A DNA stretch of 6,369 bases, from assembly GCA_004294195.1 (NCBI GenBank), contig REAQ01000030.1, positions 1-6,369 of the forward strand, given 5' to 3'. The translations under genes and the position numbers were made by a program. The stretch comes from Sphingobacteriales bacterium (lineage in GTDB: Bacteria > Bacteroidota > Bacteroidia > Chitinophagales > Chitinophagaceae). The notes below the pieces were generated by a model. It had not been told where the DNA came from. It worked only from the letters and a program-made list of their open reading frames with translations, and made no database searches. Each line of letters begins with the position of its first letter. Within the stretch, counting starts at the first letter, position 1. Shown piece after piece: positions 1-6,369 of the stretch.

Positions 1-1061
1 CTGCTTCTCCCATACGTACAGGTCTCGTCAGTTTTGGTATTTCCTCCAAGACCTTTCATGCGCCTTTTTTAACCACCCTTCCCGGATATTCGTTGGTGTC
101 TGTTCTCGAAAGAAGCGGTAACACGGCTGCTGAAAAATATCCCTGGGTCAGAACCGTGCGCAGTATCGAAGAATTATTAAAAGATGATGAAATTGAGCTG
201 GTAGTGATCACCTCACCCAACGAAACACATTTCCCGTACGCGAAAATGGCGATGGAGGCGGGCAAACACGTGGTGCTTGAAAAACCATTTGCAAACACTA
301 CCGACGAAGCGAAGGCATTGGTGGAGATATCACATCGTACAGGTAAAACCTGTGCCGTTTATCACAACAGAAGATATGTGGCCGATTATCTAACGATGAA
401 AGAGATCATTCAAAAAAAGCTATTGGGCGAACTGCATGAATTTGAATCACACTATGATCGTTATCGTCCTGATCCCAGAACCTACGGACTGTGGCGGGAG
501 AAACCGATGCCTGGCAGCGGGGTATTTTATGACCTTGGATCACACTTGATAGACCAGGCCTTGCAATTATTTGGTGCGCCACAATATATCATTGCCGATA
601 TCCGAAAACAAAAACCATACTCTGTAGTGGACGACTATTTTGACGTTCGATTAGAATATGGTTTTTTAAAGGTGCTATTGAAATCGGGTATGCTTGTACG
701 TGAGATGGGACCAAGGTATATGATGCATGGCACCAAGGGATCATTTATTAAATATGGAGAAGATCCACAGGAAGAATTGTTGAAAGCAGGTCAGCTTCCT
801 ACCGGAGCAGATTGGGGAAAAGAACCGGAATCACAGTTCGGGTTGATCCATACGGAGATGGATGGAAAAATGATTCGGGAAACATATCCATCGGTACAAG
901 GCGGTTTCCAGGGCTTTTACAACAACCTATACAAAACCATCCGAGAAGGTGCAGCACTGCAGGAGAAACCAGAACATGGTTATAATGTAATCCGGATCAT
1001 TGAACTGGCATTTGAAAGCAGCGATAGGCATTGTCGTGTTCCGGTAAGCGGATTACTTTAG
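1..1061 (+). CDS. Gfo/Idh/MocA-family NAD(P)-dependent oxidoreductase (5' partial)
   Basis: Predicted cytoplasmic dehydrogenase that would oxidise or reduce a sugar, polyol or related substrate with NAD(P); the substrate cannot be told from the sequence. The frame is open from the window edge (codons begin at base 3) to a TAG at 1059-1061, giving 352 visible residues, close to full family length, so only a few N-terminal residues should be missing. The start of the Rossmann fold is visible at residues 7-22 (GLVSFGISSKTFHAPF), resembling the GLxSYGMSGKVFHAPF opening of YdgJ-like members. The family Glu-Lys-Pro motif, with the presumed catalytic lysine, is at about 93-95 (VVLEKPF). The C-terminal domain carries YDLGSHLIDQ at about 176-185, with the His expected in the active site. 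A TTG at position 93 could be read as a start but would remove the nucleotide-binding loop, so it was not used. The gene converges on the block to its right. Family assignment is firm; function within the family is open. Confidence 0.93.
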   Translation, partial: ASPIRTGLVSFGISSKTFHAPFLTTLPGYSLVSVLERSGNTAAEKYPWVRTVRSIEELLKDDEIELVVITSPNETHFPYAKMAMEAGKHVVLEKPFANTTDEAKALVEISHRTGKTCAVYHNRRYVADYLTMKEIIQKKLLGELHEFESHYDRYRPDPRTYGLWREKPMPGSGVFYDLGSHLIDQALQLFGAPQYIIADIRKQKPYSVVDDYFDVRLEYGFLKVLLKSGMLVREMGPRYMMHGTKGSFIKYGEDPQEELLKAGQLPTGADWGKEPESQFGLIHTEMDGKMIRETYPSVQGGFQGFYNNLYKTIREGAALQEKPEHGYNVIRIIELAFESSDRHCRVPVSGLL

Positions 1062-1095
1062 TATGCTTATAAATACTGAACAGCCCTAAAAAAAC
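1062..1095. other. Convergent intergenic gap, possible weak terminator
   Basis: These 34 bp separate the stop codons of two convergent genes. A short inverted repeat, AGTAT (1060-1064) and ATACT (1073-1077), encloses an 8-base loop, and a run of seven A (1088-1094) would be read as U on the - strand just after the DUF2911 stop. The stem is only 5 AT-rich pairs and is not directly followed by a T-run on the + strand, so this is at most a weak terminator. Nothing else is visible. Confidence 0.25.
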
Positions 1096-1692
1096 TTACA
1101 ATAACGATCTTACCTGCAATTGGAGGATCTTCTTTTCCCAGGCAAACTGAATGTAGCCCTCGTTTTTTGCGGTCTCCTTTACCGTAAACGTTAGCCGCGG
1201 CAAACTGGTTGCCGCATCTTTCATAGGTGTCACTTCCAGGCGAAGTACATCTTTAGAAGTTTCATACTCGTCTGCAAGATGCATCTCAGCATCCGAATTA
1301 AATATGATGGTCCAGGGGCCCTTGGCTTTAGCGATGATAAAAAAGCTGTACTTGCCTGCATTCATCTTCTTACCGTTGATCAGAACAGGTTCACTGAAAC
1401 TAATCCAGGTAGCATTATGTGCACCAGCACACCAAACCTGATCGTAAGAAACCAGTCCGCCCCAAATCACGCGGCCCTTCACCCCTGGCGATCCATAAGT
1501 AATATGAACGTGGGATGCGCCAACATTAGCCATCGCCATCCTCACCGGGCTCCCCTTTCTATCGTCAACCTTGATCAGGCCTGCATTCACAGAGTCTGCA
1601 TAACCCAGTTGCTCTGCCTTATGTTCTCCATGCTGTGCCATTGCCTGTGCGCCCGAGATCAACAGCATCACCAATAAGATCGTTTTCATCAT
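1096..1692 (-). CDS. DUF2911-domain exported protein
   Basis: A 198-residue protein of unknown function. Residues 1-19 form a signal peptide: Lys near the start, a hydrophobic stretch ILLVMLLIS, then Ala-Met-Ala before Gln20, so the mature protein is probably periplasmic. The rest matches the DUF2911 pattern common in Bacteroidota: ITYGSPGVKGRVIWGGLV at about 64-81, Val-Trp-x-x-Gly-Ala at 86-91, the Asn-Ala-Thr that follows at 93-95, the INGKKMNAGKYSFF segment at 105-118, and a WTIIFN strand soon after. No catalytic residues are known for this family, so no activity is proposed. Two adjacent ATG codons (1692 and 1689) are possible starts; the first is given. It begins 3 bp after the stop of the upstream amidohydrolase, and an AAGG-type ribosome site lies inside the end of that gene about 12 bp before the start, so it is probably the last gene of the same transcript. 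Family call is confident; role is unknown. Confidence 0.9.
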   Translation of the reverse strand: MMKTILLVMLLISGAQAMAQHGEHKAEQLGYADSVNAGLIKVDDRKGSPVRMAMANVGASHVHITYGSPGVKGRVIWGGLVSYDQVWCAGAHNATWISFSEPVLINGKKMNAGKYSFFIIAKAKGPWTIIFNSDAEMHLADEYETSKDVLRLEVTPMKDAATSLPRLTFTVKETAKNEGYIQFAWEKKILQLQVRSLL

Positions 1693-1695
1693 GTA

Positions 1696-3387
1696 TTACT
1701 TTACCTTATATAAAATCTTCCCATCAACAACGGTCATCATTACCTTGGTTGAGGAAATAGCTTCGTCTGCACACTTCGTCAGGTCATTAGACAGAAGGAC
1801 CATATCCGCCATCTTACCAACGGTGATGGAGCCTTTGTCTTTTTCTTCAAATTGCGCAATGGCATTGGCCAGGGTGTATGAATAGATGGCTTCTTCGCGG
1901 GTCATACGTTGCGCAGGATAAAAGGCCTCGCCATTTTTTTGTTTGCGTGTCACTGATGCATAAAAATTAGCAAAGGGATCGATGTCTTCCACGGGCACAT
2001 CGGTTCCATTATTCACCAACACACCTGCGTTCATGAATGCCCGCCACATGTAGGCTCCGCTAGCGGCACGCTCCTCCCCCAGTCTTTTGACCACATAAGG
2101 TGCATCTGAAGTACAATGGATCCCCTGCATGGAAGCAATGACGCTCCATTGCTTGAAGCGTGGGATCTCCGATGGGTTCACGTGTTGTGCATGCTCCACG
2201 CGCCAGCGATGATCCTTCTTCATGTTACGTTGGATCTGCTCACTAAAGATATCAATGGTTTCACGATTGGCCCGGTCGCCAATGGCATGCACACAAAGCT
2301 GAAGGTCATGATCCCATGCAAATGCAGCGATCCGTCTCAGCTCCGTAGTGTCAAAAGTATTCTGGCCGTAGAAATTTTGTCTGTCGTGGTAAGGCTCCAG
2401 CAACCATGCGCCATAAGAACCCAGTGCTCCATCTAGCGAAACTTTAATCGACTTTACCGTCAGGTGTGCATTCCCTGCATTAATGATGGGAAACACCGAT
2501 GCGTTCTTGTTCAATTGCGCGTTGCCTTCTCTCACCATCACCCAATGACGAATGGCAAATTTCTGCTGATCTGCCAATTCTTTCATCCAGGTTACTTGTT
2601 CAAAGGAAGATCCCGCGTCAGCGAAACTGGTAATACCGTTGCGCAGGCACTCTTGCTCAGCTAATGAAATAGCCCGTTGCCATTCCGCTTTTCTTTCTAC
2701 AAGCGGCCGCTGTGAATACCATGCATAATAAACCCTAGACACTAAACCCTGAGCCCTTTCCTCAAGCACACCCACAATCTTTCCGGACGGGTCCTTCACA
2801 ATATCTCCGCCAGAAGGGTTAGGTGTTTTTTCGGTTATGCCTGCCAGTTGGAGTGCCTTGCCATTCACATACGAACTATGGCCGCTGGCGTGTGTGAGCA
2901 AAACAGGATTATTAGGTGCAACCTTATCCAGGTCTGCATAATAAGGATAACCCAGATGATTCGGACTTGGGGAATGATCCCATTTCTCCTGGTGCCAGCC
3001 CCTGCCAATGATCCAGTCGCCTGGCTTTGCTTTTGCTGCTGCTGCCTTCACCAATGCAAGGATCTCTTCCCAATTCTTCACCTTCATCAGGTTCAGGTTC
3101 ACCAGTGATGCACCCATACCGTGAATATGACCATGGCCCTCTATCAATCCAGGCATCAGGAATTTTCCATTCGCTTCCACCTGATTGGTTCGTGGGCCGA
3201 TATGCTTTTTCACGCCGTCGTTGCTTCCCACATAAATGATCTTTCCATCTTTTACACCAACAGCCTCGGCCTTGGGCAAAGACGCATCCACCGTGTATAC
3301 GTTAGCGTTACGAATCACCATGTCTGCTTCTTGCGCGCGCGCAAATAACCCAATAACCAAGAACCCCAATAACGTAATTAATTTCAT
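1696..3387 (-). CDS. Secreted YtcJ-like metal-dependent amidohydrolase (amidohydrolase_3 family)
   Basis: A 563-residue predicted metal-dependent hydrolase acting on an amide-type or similar bond; substrate unknown. Residues 1-18 are a signal peptide (hydrophobic [12 protein letters not shown], then Ala-Arg-Ala before Gln19), so it should act in the periplasm or be exported. The N-terminal beta-sandwich strand [13 protein letters not shown] (22-34) is followed by [10 protein letters not shown] with the metal-binding HxH at 85 and 87. Lys315 in [11 protein letters not shown] is the likely bridging, possibly carbamylated, lysine. His367 (VHAIGDRAN), His399 (VEHAQ) and Asp463 (NNGTDVPV) complete the expected metal centre. 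Length is normal for YtcJ-like proteins. The start at 3387 was preferred over an upstream in-frame ATG at 3417 because it puts the signal peptide at the N-terminus and overlaps the xylA stop as ATGA, typical of translational coupling. No good Shine-Dalgarno lies before it, which fits coupling. The precise activity cannot be inferred from the neighbours; an exported amidohydrolase is an odd partner for xylose isomerase. Confidence 0.92.
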   Translation of the reverse strand: MKLITLLGFLVIGLFARAQEADMVIRNANVYTVDASLPKAEAVGVKDGKIIYVGSNDGVKKHIGPRTNQVEANGKFLMPGLIEGHGHIHGMGASLVNLNLMKVKNWEEILALVKAAAAKAKPGDWIIGRGWHQEKWDHSPSPNHLGYPYYADLDKVAPNNPVLLTHASGHSSYVNGKALQLAGITEKTPNPSGGDIVKDPSGKIVGVLEERAQGLVSRVYYAWYSQRPLVERKAEWQRAISLAEQECLRNGITSFADAGSSFEQVTWMKELADQQKFAIRHWVMVREGNAQLNKNASVFPIINAGNAHLTVKSIKVSLDGALGSYGAWLLEPYHDRQNFYGQNTFDTTELRRIAAFAWDHDLQLCVHAIGDRANRETIDIFSEQIQRNMKKDHRWRVEHAQHVNPSEIPRFKQWSVIASMQGIHCTSDAPYVVKRLGEERAASGAYMWRAFMNAGVLVNNGTDVPVEDIDPFANFYASVTRKQKNGEAFYPAQRMTREEAIYSYTLANAIAQFEEKDKGSITVGKMADMVLLSNDLTKCADEAISSTKVMMTVVDGKILYKVK

Positions 3388-4709
3388 ATATAACTGTTGA
3401 TGATATTTTCTAACCACTCCTGCTTACCACTGGTTTGTTTCGGCTCGCCATGCGTCAAGGCATATTCCCGCAAATCTTCCAACTTCAACCTTCCACCTTC
3501 AAACTCCGCTCCAGCACCACCATCGAAAGAGGCATACCGATTCTTGCGGAATTGCTTGTACGGACTTTTCTCCAGAACCGCTTCAGCTATGATGGCCGCT
3601 CTTGCGAAAGCATCCATCGATCCGATATGTGCGTGAAAAATATCTTCAAGGTCCGTAGAGTTCCTTCTGGTCTTTGCATCAAAGTTGACACCGCCTCCGG
3701 AAAAACCGCCGGCTTCCAGGATGATCAGCATACATTCCGTCAGCTCATTGAGGTCCATCGCAAACTGGTCCGTATCCCACCCATTCTGTGCATCACCCCT
3801 GTTGGCATCGATGCTGCCCAGCATACCGGCATCGACAGCGGCCTGCAGTTCATGCTGGAAGGTATGGCCCGCAAGTGTGGCGTGGTTCACTTCCACATTC
3901 AGTTTAAAATCTTTATCCAGACCATAGTGGCGTAAAAATCCGATCACCGTTTCCGCATCAAAATCATACTGATGCTTCGTGGGCTCGCATGGTTTGGGTT
4001 CGATGAAGAATACACCTTTAAAACCCTGCTTGCGTGCATAGTCCCTCGCCATCGTCAGGAAGCGGGCGAGATGTTCTTTCTCCCGCTTCATGTCTGTATT
4101 CAGCAAGGTCATATAGCCTTCCCTGCCGCCCCAAAACACATAGTTTTCACCGCCGAGTTTAATGGTGGCATCCAGCGAATATTTGACCTGGGTACCTGCA
4201 TAAGCCAATGCAGTAAAATCAGGATTGGTAGACGCGCCGTTCATATAGCGGGGATTGGAAAACACATTGGCTGTGCCCCACAAAAGTTTCACCCCACTCG
4301 CCGCCATTTTATCTTTCGCATAGTCCGTAATCTTCTGCATCCTGGATTCATACTCGGCAATGCTTGCACCCTCATCCACCAGATCAATATCATGGAAACA
4401 ATAATAATCCACGCCGATTTTGGTGAAGAATTCAAAGGCTGCATCCATTTTATCATAGGCCCGTTGCATAGGGTCCGCTTGCGCATCCCAGGGGAAATGC
4501 TTGGTGCTCGGACCAAAAGGATCTGCCCCTGTACCGCAGAAGGTATGCCAGTAGCAGACGGCAAACTTGAAAAACTCACGCATGGTTTTCCCACCGATGG
4601 GTCTGCTTGGATCATACCATTTAAATGCAAGCGGGTTGTCTGAGCTGCGGCCTTCAAATTTAATGTCGTTGATGCCGGGAAAATAGGTTTTGTTGCCAAC
4701 TGTGATCAT
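3384..4709 (-). CDS. xylA: Xylose isomerase (D-xylose to D-xylulose)
   Basis: Cytoplasmic aldose-ketose isomerase that converts D-xylose to D-xylulose (and glucose to fructose less well), the entry step of bacterial xylose use before xylulokinase, which is not in this window. At 441 residues it is the long (class II) type and resembles Bacteroides enzymes throughout, for example [22 protein letters not shown] and [16 protein letters not shown]. The catalytic His106 and Asp109 lie in [11 protein letters not shown]. The second family signature, [14 protein letters not shown], begins at 236, with Glu237 as metal ligand and Lys239. The other metal ligands are Glu273 and His276 ([12 protein letters not shown]), Asp301 (SIDANRGD), Asp312 and Asp314 (GWDTDQF) and Asp344 (NFDAKTRR). 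All are intact, at a constant offset of five from E. coli numbering, so the enzyme should be active. The ATG at 4709 gives a normal N-terminus ([17 protein letters not shown]). The upstream 81 bp is AT-rich with no Shine-Dalgarno, as is common in Bacteroidota. Its stop overlaps the start of the amidohydrolase gene. Confidence 0.98.
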   Translation of the reverse strand: MITVGNKTYFPGINDIKFEGRSSDNPLAFKWYDPSRPIGGKTMREFFKFAVCYWHTFCGTGADPFGPSTKHFPWDAQADPMQRAYDKMDAAFEFFTKIGVDYYCFHDIDLVDEGASIAEYESRMQKITDYAKDKMAASGVKLLWGTANVFSNPRYMNGASTNPDFTALAYAGTQVKYSLDATIKLGGENYVFWGGREGYMTLLNTDMKREKEHLARFLTMARDYARKQGFKGVFFIEPKPCEPTKHQYDFDAETVIGFLRHYGLDKDFKLNVEVNHATLAGHTFQHELQAAVDAGMLGSIDANRGDAQNGWDTDQFAMDLNELTECMLIILEAGGFSGGGVNFDAKTRRNSTDLEDIFHAHIGSMDAFARAAIIAEAVLEKSPYKQFRKNRYASFDGGAGAEFEGGRLKLEDLREYALTHGEPKQTSGKQEWLENIINSYI

Positions 4710-4790
4710 GATGTATAATTCTAAATCGAAAATTTAAGGTTGCTGAATGTACGATAGAATGTAGGATTTTTTACCGGCGCTGAAAGAAAA
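4710..4790 (-). promoter_or_regulatory. Intergenic region before xylA, possible internal promoter or operator
   Basis: This is the only sizeable gap in the - strand block. Read on the - strand it contains TAAATTTT (4736 down to 4729), which matches the Bacteroidota -7 element TAnnTTTG at all but the last base, about 20 bases before the xylA ATG. No good TTTG -33 element was found at the expected distance, so the promoter call is weak. A 10-base direct repeat lies just upstream of it. No rho-independent terminator hairpin is evident after the kinase stop, so read-through from the kinase gene is likely. Confidence 0.25.
4745..4766. repeat. Tandem direct repeat GAATGTAsGA with a 12 bp period
   Basis: On the + strand gaatgtacga (4745-4754) is followed by gaatgtagga (4757-4766), two copies with one mismatch separated by 2 bases. 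The start-to-start distance of 12 bp is near one helical turn, and the pair lies just upstream of the weak promoter-like motif before xylA. It could be a regulator binding site, but two short copies in an 81 bp AT-rich gap may also be chance. Confidence 0.35.
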
Positions 4791-6089
4791 TTATGGCCTG
4801 AAATGCGCACCGTCTGAAGAGCCCTCGAAGACTTTTAATGATTTTCCTGTCTCCGCTTCTATTTGGGACCGAATCCCCTGCATAAGAGCATATCCTTCTT
4901 CACTGGTCAGCATCATGGTAACGGTACCCCCACTACCACCACCACTAATCCTCGCACCCGCAATGCCATGACCCAGACCACGAGCCCGCACCATTTCAAT
5001 AATGCGATCTGTAACCGTTTCACCCAGACCCACACTTTGATACCCTTCGTGCGATGCCAGCATAAGCCGGCCCGCTTCTTCCGGATCATCTCCTCCTTTA
5101 AGGATTTCTAAGAATTTTTTGATCCGATGGTTTTCCTGCACAGGGTGCAAAGCCGCTGCTCGGGGATAATACACACGATCGGGAATGACCGTGGTAGCCA
5201 TATCCATATGATGGTGATATCGATCCAAAAATGCTTTCCCACTGATCTGCTCCGGAATAAGATGCAGAAACCTGGTTTGGAATGTTTCAAGTGGAATATT
5301 GGCAAGATATCCCTGGTATGGCGATTGCAACGGATCAATACCCGTTTCTTTCATGGCCATCACAAATCCCATGAATGCCGCAGTTCTGACATCACTATAT
5401 GATGCACCGCTTACGGCATGCCTTACGCCACTGTCAAGTCCAACAAAACGGATCCCATCCGGAAGAGGAATGGGGTCAAAGACTGTGGAAGGTTGACATA
5501 CCAAGGGCAGCAGATGATCTTTTTTTCCGAAGTTCACAGAGAGCTGATCCATCAACCCACAGGCAGCACCCACTACCTGGTTTTCCACTTGTTGGGATAA
5601 GATCGCTAGTTGCAGGGGCGGGATCGATAAACCATATGCGCGTTGAATGGCGTGCATGGTGGCCACTTCAATAGCTGCAGAAGAGGAAACACCTTTACCC
5701 ACAGGAACGCTTGATTCTATATAAACCGTTGCGCCTTCCCATTGCAGGCCTACAGCCTGTTCCAAAACGATAAAACAACCGAGAACATACACGGCCCAGT
5801 CGCCATCTGGTAATTGTTTAACTCGCTCCCCTGCTTCATGAAGGGTCAAACCTTTCAACTGGTCCAGAGAAATACTGAACTGCTGATCTGCAACCAACGC
5901 ATCTGTGTTTGCAGTAAACACACCATCCATACCGGGTATGAGACTTACCCTCGTTTCCTCCGCTATAGGCATTTGTAACAACAACGATCCGCTGTAATCG
6001 GCAATGCCTCCCATGACGTCCAGTCTTCCGGGTGCGATGCCAATGGATGGCTCTGGTGCATAAAACACTTGTATGAATTCAAGTTTCAT
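4791..6089 (-). CDS. GHMP-family sugar-1-kinase, L-arabinokinase (ARA1)-like; would be called galactokinase by default
   Basis: A 432-residue cytoplasmic ATP-dependent kinase that should phosphorylate the anomeric hydroxyl of a monosaccharide. The three GHMP motifs are present: APGRLDVMGGIADYSG at 19-34, PVGKGVSSSAA (ATP-binding) at 129-139, and the C-terminal GGGSGG at 383-388. Asp181 in CGLMDQ is the expected catalytic base. The first motif differs from the galactokinase signature GRxNLIGEHTDYN: Arg22 and Asp31 are kept, but the Glu-His pair that contacts galactose is replaced by Gly28-Ile29. The segments GRLDVMGGIADYSGSLLLQM, DSGVRHAVSGASYSDVR, GARISGGGSGGTV and VFEGSSDGA are recalled as closely matching the kinase domain of plant ARA1 L-arabinokinase. 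Galactose or L-arabinose are both plausible substrates; they differ only at C5/C6. It starts 3 bp after the galT stop and is surely co-transcribed with it, which supports a role in feeding sugar 1-phosphate to that enzyme. Kinase family is certain; substrate is not. Confidence 0.9.
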   Translation of the reverse strand: MKLEFIQVFYAPEPSIGIAPGRLDVMGGIADYSGSLLLQMPIAEETRVSLIPGMDGVFTANTDALVADQQFSISLDQLKGLTLHEAGERVKQLPDGDWAVYVLGCFIVLEQAVGLQWEGATVYIESSVPVGKGVSSSAAIEVATMHAIQRAYGLSIPPLQLAILSQQVENQVVGAACGLMDQLSVNFGKKDHLLPLVCQPSTVFDPIPLPDGIRFVGLDSGVRHAVSGASYSDVRTAAFMGFVMAMKETGIDPLQSPYQGYLANIPLETFQTRFLHLIPEQISGKAFLDRYHHHMDMATTVIPDRVYYPRAAALHPVQENHRIKKFLEILKGGDDPEEAGRLMLASHEGYQSVGLGETVTDRIIEMVRARGLGHGIAGARISGGGSGGTVTMMLTSEEGYALMQGIRSQIEAETGKSLKVFEGSSDGAHFRP

Positions 6090-6092
6090 CGT

Positions 6093-6369
6093 TCACCATT
6101 TTCCGGCGCGCCAGTTCACGCGGTTTAGTTCCGCAGCTTTTTCTTCCGGCATCGTATCTGCCATAAATGTGTCTGCACCTGTTTCCGGGCCGGCAAGGAA
6201 TTTTTGCAGTCCGGGCTGGCGCAAGGGAGGACAAATATTCATATGCAAATGGTAATCTTCATAAGCATTCCCATCCACCGGTGCCTGGTCAAAAGCCATC
6301 ACATATGGAAACTGCATTTGAAAGAGACCATCAAATTTCCTCGTCACCTCCTGGTAAACGCCCGCCAAT
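6093..6369 (-). CDS. galT: Galactose-1-phosphate uridylyltransferase, C-terminal part (cut by window edge)
   Basis: The visible 91-92 residues are the C-terminus of a GalT-family enzyme, which swaps UMP between UDP-glucose and galactose 1-phosphate in the Leloir pathway. The recognisable segment runs KFDGLFQMQFPYVMAF, then QAP..DG, then YHLHMNICPPL, corresponding to E. coli residues from about 265 to 303. The catalytic His-Pro-His lies outside the window, so activity cannot be judged. Compared with E. coli GalT, whose structural iron ligands are Glu182, His281, His296 and His298, the position of His281 is Asp here and that of His298 is Asn, while His296 is kept. The frame continues past the right edge; a TTG at 6368 is an internal Leu codon, not a start. 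The TGA stop (6093-6095) lies 3 bp before the ATG of the kinase gene, indicating one transcript. The acceptor sugar phosphate might not be galactose 1-phosphate if the partner kinase prefers arabinose. Confidence 0.93.
   Translation of the reverse strand, partial: LAGVYQEVTRKFDGLFQMQFPYVMAFDQAPVDGNAYEDYHLHMNICPPLRQPGLQKFLAGPETGADTFMADTMPEEKAAELNRVNWRAGKW

Noticed and set aside
93..95. TTG at 93 as the start of the oxidoreductase
   Set aside because: The frame is open upstream and encodes the Rossmann nucleotide-binding loop the family needs, so the gene runs off the left edge of the window.
1279..1677. A 132-codon + strand open frame opposite the DUF2911 gene
   Set aside because: It is fully covered by a recognised exported protein on the other strand, and its own translation shows no domain or signal.
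3331..3344. 14 bp perfect palindrome TTGCGCGCGCGCAA
   Set aside because: It lies in the codons for the signal-peptide cleavage region Ala-Arg-Ala-Gln of the amidohydrolase; alternating GCG/CGC codons produce it readily and there is no other regulatory context.
3385..3417. Upstream in-frame ATG at 3417 as start of the amidohydrolase
   Set aside because: It would add ten residues ([10 protein letters not shown]) ahead of a clear signal peptide and lengthen the overlap with xylA; the ATG at 3387 gives the ATGA junction and a normal signal peptide.
3972..4643. A 223-codon open frame on the + strand, antisense to xylA
   Set aside because: It lies wholly opposite a strongly conserved xylA with every active-site residue intact, its translation shows no recognisable domain, and it has no sign of its own promoter. 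It is a shadow frame.
4289..4699. A 136-codon open frame on the - strand in another frame of xylA
   Set aside because: It sits inside the xylA N-terminal half and its translation resembles no family; a frame-shifted shadow.
4926..4943. Repetitive ACC-rich tract resembling a microsatellite
   Set aside because: It encodes the GGGSGG motif 3 of the GHMP kinase, so protein constraint explains it.

Overview
The window looks like chromosomal DNA from a member of the Bacteroidota, most likely of the Chitinophagaceae type. This rests on four things: the long xylose isomerase resembles the Bacteroides-type enzymes, the exported proteins have short signal peptides ending in 'A-Q', a DUF2911 protein is present, and Shine-Dalgarno sequences are weak or absent before several starts. 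Genus is an inference from recalled protein features. No RNA gene, CRISPR array, insertion sequence or attachment site was seen.

The layout is two convergent blocks. On the + strand, positions 1-1061 hold a Gfo/Idh/MocA-family NAD(P)-dependent oxidoreductase that lacks only its extreme N-terminus. A 34 bp convergent gap (1062-1095) follows. The rest, on the - strand, reads as one tightly packed, operon-like block. In transcription order from the right edge it contains: the C-terminal quarter or so of galactose-1-phosphate uridylyltransferase (galT, cut by the window edge); a GHMP-family sugar-1-kinase; xylose isomerase (xylA); a secreted YtcJ-like amidohydrolase; and a secreted DUF2911 protein. 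The gaps are 3 bp, 81 bp, a 4 bp ATGA overlap and 3 bp. The 81 bp gap before xylA is the only place in the block where an internal promoter would fit easily.

Together the first three - strand genes suggest handling of hemicellulose-type monosaccharides (galactose, arabinose, xylose). The kinase makes a sugar 1-phosphate, GalT exchanges it onto UDP, and XylA isomerises D-xylose to D-xylulose. The most interesting point is that the kinase is not a canonical galactokinase. Its substrate-binding signature lacks the Glu-His of the galactokinase motif and instead resembles the C-terminal kinase domain of plant L-arabinokinase (ARA1). The two downstream exported proteins have no obvious sugar role, and their coupling to xylA is unexplained. 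No clearly new multi-gene system is visible.
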